From positions 1-42,966 of IMG/VR virus record IMGVR_UViG_3300001473_000065: a stretch of 42,966 bases of DNA, one strand, 5' to 3'. The first letter of the stretch is position 1. Each line of letters starts with the position of its first letter. This document shows, piece after piece, positions 37,872-42,966 of the stretch. The position numbers were made by a program, and so were the translations under genes. Origin of the DNA: a virus. The notes under the pieces are model-generated. The model was not told the origin of the DNA. It saw only the letters and a list, made by a program, of their open reading frames with translations, and ran no database searches.

Positions 37872-38374
37872 TCCGCGGCCTCCAAGGCCTGCATCCATTC
37901 CGGATACGCAACGCGGTAATGGTGTTCGCAATAGGGAACGCCCTCACCTGACCGGCGGCCGCAGAAATGAAAGCCCGGCAGCCCGGGATCGCCGATCGGC
38001 CATTTGCAGGTGGTCTCGTCGAGCTCGAGAACGGACAGACGTTTCACGGGATCCGGATCCCCCGGCGACGGATCTCCCTGCGGCAGATCGATCGACGCGT
38101 CATTGACCGGCGGGCCGGCAGGTGTGTCCTTGGCAATGGCGGCGATCGTTTTCGGCTTTGCGGCCCGGGGGGCGGACCGGCGTTTCCTGCGGCGGACACG
38201 CTGCGCTGTCGCCTCGCCCTTCAGCTTGCCACTCTTTGACAGCCCGATCCGATGCGCCTTGCCGATGACAGCGCTACGCGTAACACCGCCCAGTTTCTCT
38301 GCGATCTGGCTGCCGCTGAGCCCTTCGGCCCAAAGCGTCTTCAGCAACGCGATTCGTTCGCCGGTCCAAGTCAT
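37868..38374 (-). CDS. GcrA-family cell cycle regulator
   Basis: A 168-residue protein starting MTWTGERIALLKTLWAEGLS GSQIAEKLGGVTRSAVIGKA, the near-canonical GcrA N-terminal domain. The middle is basic and Pro-rich, and the C-terminal CKWPIGDPGLPGFHFCGRRS with YCEHHYRVAYP is the GcrA sigma70-interaction region. GcrA activates promoters with sigma70, favouring methylated GANTC sites in Alphaproteobacteria. The ATG at 38374 has GGAG seven bases before it. It is coupled to the methyltransferase by GTGA. Confidence 0.92.
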   Translation of the reverse strand: MTWTGERIALLKTLWAEGLSGSQIAEKLGGVTRSAVIGKAHRIGLSKSGKLKGEATAQRVRRRKRRSAPRAAKPKTIAAIAKDTPAGPPVNDASIDLPQGDPSPGDPDPVKRLSVLELDETTCKWPIGDPGLPGFHFCGRRSGEGVPYCEHHYRVAYPEWMQALEAAE

Positions 38375-38502
38375 CATCGCGCTCCGTTCACCAGCAGCAT
38401 CCACCACACGGTCAAGAACGCGGCGATGCAGGCAGCGCCCCACAGACAGATCGACCAGAAGCGGCGACGCTCGTTGGGCGGCCAGAGATCGTGATCGCTC
38501 AT
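38374..38502 (-). CDS. Small single-pass membrane protein
   Basis: A 42-residue protein, MSDHDLWPPNERRRFWSICL, then WGAACIAAFLTVWWMLL as a transmembrane helix and a short NGAR tail. GGAG lies seven bases before this ATG, and the stop overlaps the GcrA start region. The same frame is open up to an ATG at 38676, giving a 100-residue version whose added part looks non-coding. Function unknown. Confidence 0.55.
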   Translation of the reverse strand: MSDHDLWPPNERRRFWSICLWGAACIAAFLTVWWMLLVNGAR

Positions 38503-38677
38503 CGCCTTACTCCGCTGCGTCTGAAAACAGGTTCGGTTCCCGCCGGCGCTACACGGCGACGAAAGCCGCACTGCATTGCGTTCGTCGCCATTATGGGGGA
38601 CAAGGATCGTCTCCTCCGCCGGAGCGGGGATGCACATGTGGATATCGATCAACCCGGATGCGTTAGAGCGGCTCATT

Positions 38678-38720
38678 GGAACGCCTCGATGGGGAACGCC
38701 TCGATGGGGAACGCCTCGAC
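38678..38720 (+). repeat. Three tandem copies of a 15-bp unit
   Basis: GGAACGCCTCGATGG occurs exactly at 38678-38692 and 38693-38707 and begins a third time at 38708. It lies in the 38503-38797 gap between the small membrane gene and the Cro-like gene. A length-variable minisatellite or binding array is possible. No confident gene fills this gap; a 30-codon ORF (MATNAMQCGFRRRV..., stop overlapping the membrane gene start) is only a candidate. Confidence 0.7.
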
Positions 38721-38797
38721 AGCAATTCCGAAGAGCCCGCAAATCATTGCAGTTGTCAGGCTCCAGGACAGACCCGAAACGTATCGGAGGTACGGGT

Positions 38798-39064
38798 TCA
38801 TTCCGCGGTTCCGTCCGCTTGCGGCACGGATACGCCCTGGAGACCATCGCCTTCGCGGCTGGATGCCATCGCCGAAGGGGACGGATAGATATCCGGACGG
38901 AGCTCATGTCGCGGGATGCCGGTTGCTCTTTCGACATCAAGCACGCGCAGAGGCGGGCATCTCCTCCACTGCGAAATCGCTTGATGCGTTACCCCAACCG
39001 CGGCCGCCAGGGCGACTATGCCGCCCGCGTTCTCGATCGCTCGATTAAGCGCGTCTTTACTCAT
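38798..39064 (-). CDS. Cro/YdaS-like DNA-binding protein
   Basis: An 88-residue protein starting MSKDALNRAIENAGGIVALA AAVGVTHQAISQWRRC, a YdaS/Cro-type HTH. PPLRVLDVERATGIPRHELR PDIYP is the conserved end of this domain. It is divergent from the CI-like repressor and first in the leftward operon, the classic cro position. The start at 39064 has no strong ribosome site; a start at 39091 adds nine residues with little support. Confidence 0.8.
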   Translation of the reverse strand: MSKDALNRAIENAGGIVALAAAVGVTHQAISQWRRCPPLRVLDVERATGIPRHELRPDIYPSPSAMASSREGDGLQGVSVPQADGTAE

Positions 39065-39072
39065 GCGCGAAA

Positions 39073-39130
39073 TAAAGCATAACTTTTCCATTCATGCAAG
39101 TCACACTTGCGTGGACTTGCTAAGCAATAT
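39073..39130. promoter_or_regulatory. cI-cro divergent operator/promoter region
   Basis: TAAAGCATAACTTTT at 39073-39087 matches 11 of 15 positions of the perfect palindrome found downstream of cI, and TTGCTAAGCAA at 39117-39127 is a perfect 11-base palindrome using the same AAGCA half-site. Both lie between the start codons of the two regulators. Confidence 0.6.
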
Positions 39131-39145
39131 CGGTGAGAAAGCGCT

Positions 39146-39892
39146 ATGGGAGTTTTACTTGGCAAGGCACTCAAGGCAGCGAGGGAAGCGCGGGGTCTTC
39201 GACAGAAGGATCTCGCACAGGAAATCGGTGTGTCTTCCGCCGCAGTCGGGCAGTGGGAAAACGGCAAGACCGAACCGTCAACAGAGCATCTAATTCGGGT
39301 ATGCGACCTGCTTAACATCAACCTGGCAGCCGCTACCGGTGGAATGGTCAAGCTTCAGAACATTGGCCCGCCAGATAAGCCCGAAGACTCTGTATCCATC
39401 GTGCAAGACCGGCGCCCTGATTTTCGACATATCGAAGACGAGCTATTGCTACTTGGAGGTTATGACCCCAAGATAAGGGGTGACGTTAAAGATGTTCCTG
39501 TATTGGGGGTCGCTGCCGGAGGCAACGATGCAGATTTCTACATGAATGGCGAGATAATAGATTACGTGCGTCGCCCACTTGGCGTTTCGCGCATGAAGGA
39601 TGTCTATGCAATTTACGTCGTGGGATCAAGCATGTCGCCACGCTACGAAGAAGGCGAGGTTGTCTATGTTTCACCACGACGCCCGCCTCAAATCGGGGAT
39701 TACGTCATCATCGAGTTGAAGCCCGACGCAGATGACGCACCGACGCGAGCGTTCCTCAAGCGGCTGAGCCGAAGAGCGGGCAGCAAGATTTTTTGCGAGC
39801 AGTTCAATCCACCCCGCTCGATTGAGATCGACGCCATGACCGTCAAATCCCTCCACAGAGTCATCCCCTGGACTGAGCTGCTTGGCGTGTAG
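39146..39892 (+). CDS. CI-type repressor: XRE HTH plus S24 peptidase
   Basis: A 248-residue protein. An N-terminal XRE HTH at 5-60 (LRQKDLAQEIGVSSAAVGQW) is followed by a linker and an S24 domain. Features include the probable self-cleavage site Ala124-Gly125 (GVAAGG), nucleophile Ser162 (GSSMSP) and general base Lys205 (RAFLKRL). It would hold the element in lysogeny and be cleaved with RecA after DNA damage. Operator-like palindromes lie on both sides of the gene. All catalytic residues are present, so the switch appears functional. Confidence 0.93.
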   Translation: MGVLLGKALKAAREARGLRQKDLAQEIGVSSAAVGQWENGKTEPSTEHLIRVCDLLNINLAAATGGMVKLQNIGPPDKPEDSVSIVQDRRPDFRHIEDELLLLGGYDPKIRGDVKDVPVLGVAAGGNDADFYMNGEIIDYVRRPLGVSRMKDVYAIYVVGSSMSPRYEEGEVVYVSPRRPPQIGDYVIIELKPDADDAPTRAFLKRLSRRAGSKIFCEQFNPPRSIEIDAMTVKSLHRVIPWTELLGV

Positions 39893-39956
39893 GCCCTACC
39901 ATAGCTTGATTAATTGCCAGGCCAATCGCGTAGGGCGAATAGCACACATTCAATTA

Positions 39957-39996
39957 TAAAGCAATACTTGATTACGATATAAAGCAATGCTTTACT
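39957..39996 (+). promoter_or_regulatory. Repressor operators overlapping the early rightward promoter
   Basis: TAAAGCAATGCTTTA at 39980-39994 is a perfect 15-base palindrome (7+1+7). TAAAGCAATACTTGA at 39957-39971 is a 13/15 copy, 23 bases upstream. A promoter with TTGATT (39968-39973) and TTTACT (39991-39996), spacer 17, is overlapped by both sites, so repressor binding would block it. It reads into the gene at 40029. Confidence 0.7.
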
Positions 39997-40028
39997 ATCT
40001 CCATCGTCACAGATGATGGAGCCGCCCC

Positions 40029-40664
40029 ATGTCATCCCTCGTCCGGACCTTCTATTTCATCCTCGCCCGCGCGAAGGGCCGCTACAGGGTGGCGTCCCCT
40101 CGCGGGCCAGATGAACCGACAGACCGCGCCACGGCGCTCGAGCTGGTCAAGGCAATGGCCGACGAGGGGATCGAGGCCATCACGGTATCGGCGTTCAACA
40201 CCTCGGAAGGCTGGTCACATGATCTGACCGAAGCGTTCGCGCGCGAATGGCTCGCCGAACTGGTCGCCGAGGGACACCGGTTCGATCTCGACTTCCCACC
40301 CTTCATCGAGACCGCGATCGGCACCGGCGAAGCCGAAGACCTTCGCCGCGCCTGTAAAGCCGATATCGAGGAAGACCGCCGGGATGGCCCGCAGCGCCGG
40401 GTAGCTCGCGGCCTGGCACAGGAGGCCTATCGCGGCGCTCCCAGTCGGCAACGGCAGATCGCCTTTGTCGCAAACGGGGGATACGGCTCGATGGCGAGGG
40501 CGGTTGCAGAGGCGTTTGAGCGCAACGGGCCCGATTGGCTGACGAATGAGCAGCTCGCCGAGATCGTCTCGCATGAGGTCTCGACGGCCCGCCGTCGCCA
40601 GCACCTCAGCATGCGCAATCGCATCGCCCTGTCGCGCGGTGATCGCCTGGCGGGCGCGGCATGA
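40029..40664 (+). CDS. Early protein of unknown function
   Basis: A 211-residue protein, MSSLVRTFYFILARAKGRYR, with ATALELVKAMADEGIEAITV, LTEAFAREWLAELVAEGHRF and a basic C-terminal helix region (EVSTARRRQHLSMRNRIAL). It is first in the rightward early operon behind the repressor-controlled promoter. No family was recognised. The Arg-rich C-terminus could bind nucleic acid. Confidence 0.6.
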   Translation: MSSLVRTFYFILARAKGRYRVASPRGPDEPTDRATALELVKAMADEGIEAITVSAFNTSEGWSHDLTEAFAREWLAELVAEGHRFDLDFPPFIETAIGTGEAEDLRRACKADIEEDRRDGPQRRVARGLAQEAYRGAPSRQRQIAFVANGGYGSMARAVAEAFERNGPDWLTNEQLAEIVSHEVSTARRRQHLSMRNRIALSRGDRLAGAA

Positions 40665-40912
40665 GCGCGCCCCTGCCTCCTCCGACAGACGCTTTCGCGG
40701 CCTTCCGGGCAGCCGTCGGCGCATTCCAGCGCGATCCGACCGAGACAACCAAGCAAAACCTGCTTGAAGCGCTGCGCAAGCATCTCGAGGCCGCCGATGT
40801 GCCGGCGGACTTGATCGCCTCCGACGTGAAACGCGAAGACCGCCGTTGCGACCACTTCATCGAGGAGCACGGTACGCGGACGAACGGGCGGGATTGGGGA
40901 GCGGCGGGATGA
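40661..40912 (+). CDS. Small early protein of unknown function
   Basis: An 83-residue helical protein, MSAPLPPPTDAFAAFRAAVG, with DPTETTKQNLLEALRKHLEA and HFIEEHGTRTNGRDWGAAG. It overlaps both neighbours by ATGA, so it belongs to the coupled early operon. Function not recognised. Confidence 0.6.
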   Translation: MSAPLPPPTDAFAAFRAAVGAFQRDPTETTKQNLLEALRKHLEAADVPADLIASDVKREDRRCDHFIEEHGTRTNGRDWGAAG

Positions 40913-41394
40913 GCGATCCGGCCGCAAGATGTCGCGCCGCGGTTTCCGGGGACATCGATGCCCTTCAAGACGACAATGGCGGCGATCCCCTCGCCGCTCT
41001 GAAAGCCGACAATCCGGGCATGGTGCACGTCCACACTGCGCGTCACCCGCACCATCTCCGCAGGCTTTTCGTACTGTACCGGACGCTGCACGACGCCGGC
41101 GTCTGGGAAGGCGATCACAACAGCTTCCTGACCTGGGCGAAGCTCGAAACCGGCCATGTCGAAGGCGTTGTCGGGCCGACAGGCCGGATATTCCGCATCC
41201 CGAAGTCGATCAGCTTCGAAGCGATGCCGGAGGATACTTTCTCGCGATGGTGGGATCGGGTTGTCTATCTGATCTTCGATCGCCTGCTGGACAAAGACCA
41301 GGTCGCTCTGCGCAGCGAGATTTCGGGCGTCTGTGATGACGATCTTGGTCGGCGCGCCCGCGAATGCGGTGAGCGTCACGGGAGGGCGGCATGA
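40909..41394 (+). CDS. DUF1367-like phage protein
   Basis: A 161-residue protein starting MSDPAARCRAAVSGDIDALQ. The body HHLRRLFVLYRTLHDAGVWE, FLTWAKLETGHVEGVVGPTG and FRIPKSISFEAMPEDTFSRW resembles DUF1367, a family of phage early proteins near recombination or replication genes with the K-S-I-S-F-x-x-M motif. The start at 40909 overlaps the previous stop (ATGA). Precise function unknown. Confidence 0.7.
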   Translation: MSDPAARCRAAVSGDIDALQDDNGGDPLAALKADNPGMVHVHTARHPHHLRRLFVLYRTLHDAGVWEGDHNSFLTWAKLETGHVEGVVGPTGRIFRIPKSISFEAMPEDTFSRWWDRVVYLIFDRLLDKDQVALRSEISGVCDDDLGRRARECGERHGRAA

Positions 41395-41486
41395 CCGGCA
41401 CACACACCATTCGCCAAAGCGACGCCAAAAAGGATCGAGCAGGGCGCGCCGACATTGTCGACCAGACCCAGATCGAGGTGACGTGA
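41391..41486 (+). CDS. 31-residue coupled ORF
   Basis: The frame MTGTHTIRQSDAKKDRAGRA and onward to QTQIEVT overlaps the preceding stop by ATGA and the next start by TGATG. The tight overlaps on both ends are the main support. No domain recognised. Confidence 0.4.
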   Translation: MTGTHTIRQSDAKKDRAGRADIVDQTQIEVT

Positions 41487-41719
41487 TGGCGCGACCGGCC
41501 CGCATTCCCGATGGCGCCTGGCCTGCCCGCATGAGTGCGGACTATGCCGCGGGCTATTGCGGGGAAAGCTCCGTCGAAGGTTTCCTTAAACGCGTGGGGA
41601 GGGAATACCCCGCGCCACGCGTCGACGAGGGACGGCGGAAACTGTGGCTGCGGACGGATCTGGATCGGGCGATCACCCCGGACAGCGTGGACCCGGTTGA
41701 CGCGGCCGAGGTGCTGTAA
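41486..41719 (+). CDS. Excisionase-like small HTH protein
   Basis: A 77-residue protein, MARPARIPDGAWPARMSADY AAGYCGESSVEGFLKRVGRE YPAPRVDEGRRKLWLRTDLD, with a MerR/Xis-type winged helix: a helix entering AAGYCGESSVEGFLKRV and a wing R-R-K-L-W-L. It directly precedes the integrase, the usual place for a recombination directionality factor. Confidence 0.7.
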   Translation: MARPARIPDGAWPARMSADYAAGYCGESSVEGFLKRVGREYPAPRVDEGRRKLWLRTDLDRAITPDSVDPVDAAEVL

Positions 41720-41721
41720 CG

Positions 41722-42966
41722 GTGGCTTTCGTCCTTCCGCGCTATGTCATCGCGAAACCACGAAAGAACGGCGAAATCGCTTACCACTTCAATGTGCCGT
41801 CTTACTACAAAAAGCGCGGCTGCAGTGTCGTAAGCGAGGCGCTTGGAACCGATTATGTCAGGGCGTGCGGCCCGGACGGCTCAGGCGGCAAGGCTGCTGC
41901 TCTCAATGCCGCGTTTGACGACTGGCTTCGGCAGCACAAGGGCGAGACCGCAGACCGCCGGCGGGCGGCGACCGGGACCGTCGAATGGCTGATCGTCCAA
42001 TATTTCAGGGATGACGCCTTCAAGGAACGCGTATCAGAACGCTCGCGCCCGGATTATCACCGGGTGCTCGGGGATTTGTGCGAGAGAGAAACCAGGGATG
42101 GCGGGCGCGTCGGTGACCTGCGGATCGACTCCATCAGTCCGCTCGCGGCGACCAAACTTTACAAATGGACTGTCGGGGTCGATCCGAACACCGGCAAGCC
42201 CGTATCGGACCGGCTCCGGCATCGCGAGGGCGAGAAGGTCGTCACCTATTGCAAGACCGCGTGGAAGGTTGTTCACGGGCTGTATCCGGAGTGGTTTCGT
42301 GACAAGACACCAAACCCCTGGCAGCACGTCACCACGCTTCGCCGGAGCAAGAAGAAAAAGGCCGCCCACGGCCGCGATATCGTCTATCGGTTCGCCAAAA
42401 GTGCGATCGAACAGGGATATCCCCAAGCCGCCGCGGCAGCCGTGATCTGCTTCGAATTCCTGCAGCGGCCGGAGAACGTGCTGGCGGGCTATGCGACCTG
42501 GGCGGGGTATCGCGGCAGGGACTATCCGACCCACTTCCGCATCGAGCACAACAAGACCGGCGCGATCGTCTGGCATCCGCTCGAGGATGACGGGGAGCGC
42601 TTATACCCGGAGGCCGAAGCGGTAATCGGCGCCCTGCCCCGCCTCGGCGCGGGCATGATCCTGAAGCAAAAGCCCGACGGGCACGTCGAGCCCTACACGC
42701 CGCTTCAGATGGCCAAGATCGTCCGCCGGTTGCGCGACAGGCTCGAAGGCGTTCCGTTCGACTTCACGCTCGATTCCTGCCGGCATGGCGGGATGACGGA
42801 ACTGGAGGAGGCCGGGCTGTCAACCGGACAGGGACGGTCGCTGTCCGGCCATCAAACCGATCGCGCCTATGAAGGGTATGCCAAGGAGACCATGGTGCGT
42901 GCGCTCGAGGCCACAAGAAAGCGCATCGCCTATCGCCGGCGGTCGGTCGGGCAGCCCAAGATATAA
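41722..42966 (+). CDS. int: Tyrosine recombinase / phage integrase
   Basis: A 414-residue integrase. The catalytic domain shows Arg249 (FLQRPENVL), Arg354-His355 (LDSCRHGG), His377 (LSGHQTDRAY) and probable nucleophile Tyr386 in YEGYAK. The first His of the HxxR motif is replaced by Asp351, and the core differs clearly from the integrase at 1-1206. It starts with GTG at 41722, two bases past the Xis-like stop, behind GAGGTG. The gene is complete to TAA at the window end, and the att site would lie just beyond. Confidence 0.9.
   Translation: MAFVLPRYVIAKPRKNGEIAYHFNVPSYYKKRGCSVVSEALGTDYVRACGPDGSGGKAAALNAAFDDWLRQHKGETADRRRAATGTVEWLIVQYFRDDAFKERVSERSRPDYHRVLGDLCERETRDGGRVGDLRIDSISPLAATKLYKWTVGVDPNTGKPVSDRLRHREGEKVVTYCKTAWKVVHGLYPEWFRDKTPNPWQHVTTLRRSKKKKAAHGRDIVYRFAKSAIEQGYPQAAAAAVICFEFLQRPENVLAGYATWAGYRGRDYPTHFRIEHNKTGAIVWHPLEDDGERLYPEAEAVIGALPRLGAGMILKQKPDGHVEPYTPLQMAKIVRRLRDRLEGVPFDFTLDSCRHGGMTELEEAGLSTGQGRSLSGHQTDRAYEGYAKETMVRALEATRKRIAYRRRSVGQPKI

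Larger units (their letters stand above)
10332..42966. mobile_element. Right element: headless contractile-tail prophage (tailocin-like)
   Basis: Integrase, Xis-like protein, CI and Cro-like regulators, DnaB, a replication protein, a complete contractile tail set with fibres and a lysis cassette are all present. Terminase, portal, protease, capsid and head-completion genes are not found. The left limit is set just after the tRNA promoter; the right limit is the integrase at the window edge, and the att sites are not visible. Confidence 0.75.

Noticed and set aside
1-42966. Reading the whole window as one large prophage
   Set aside because: There are two integrases, two replication modules, two tape measures and a host-type tRNA gene between the halves, so two elements are more likely.

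Overview
The window is accessory DNA from a GC-rich alphaproteobacterium, most likely Hyphomicrobiales (Rhizobiales). The evidence is a GcrA-family regulator, a DUF6074-type small protein, Rhizobiales-style phage genes and a host-type tRNA-Cys(GCA). It holds two prophage-derived elements back to back. Each has a tyrosine integrase at its outer end (1-1206 and 41722-42966), and the tRNA-Cys gene (10258-10331) lies between them.

Left element (about 1-10257): integrase, a ribbon-helix-helix regulator, a divergent AlpA-like HTH protein, an orphan S24 fold, small early genes and a winged-helix replication protein whose gene carries iteron-like dyads. An HK97-type major capsid gene, a siphovirus-type tape measure, an HTH protein, a DUF4238 cargo gene and a truncated XRE regulator follow. 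Terminase, portal, protease, head completion and tail tube genes are absent, so this is a decayed or rearranged prophage. A four-fold hairpin array with an invariant loop and covarying stems precedes the capsid gene.

Right element (about 10332-42966): the right end carries a classic control region, with a CI-type S24 repressor, a Cro/YdaS-like protein and palindromic operators on both sides of cI. A rightward early operon leads to an Xis-like protein and the integrase. The leftward operon encodes a small membrane protein, GcrA, an MT-A70 methyltransferase, DnaB, a replication protein and a NusG-like antiterminator. Next come an MptE-like protein, two glycosyltransferase-like proteins and then a complete contractile tail: neck terminator, sheath, tube, frameshifted tail chaperone, tape measure, Dit-like protein, plug, hub, Gp138 spike, PAAR tip, gp46-like wedge, baseplate J, DUF2612 protein and fibres. 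A lysis cassette (endolysin, holin-like, nested i-/o-spanin) ends the operon.

No terminase, portal or capsid gene was found in the right element, so it looks like a headless contractile-tail (tailocin-like) system that kept integration, repression and replication genes. Two paralogous membrane-anchored cargo genes, transcribed against the tail operon from a shared upstream element, flank the tail chaperone gene. Strong terminator-like hairpins inside the tail operon and before the lysis cassette fit control by the NusG-like factor. All functional calls come from reading sequence and translations by eye; no database search was run.
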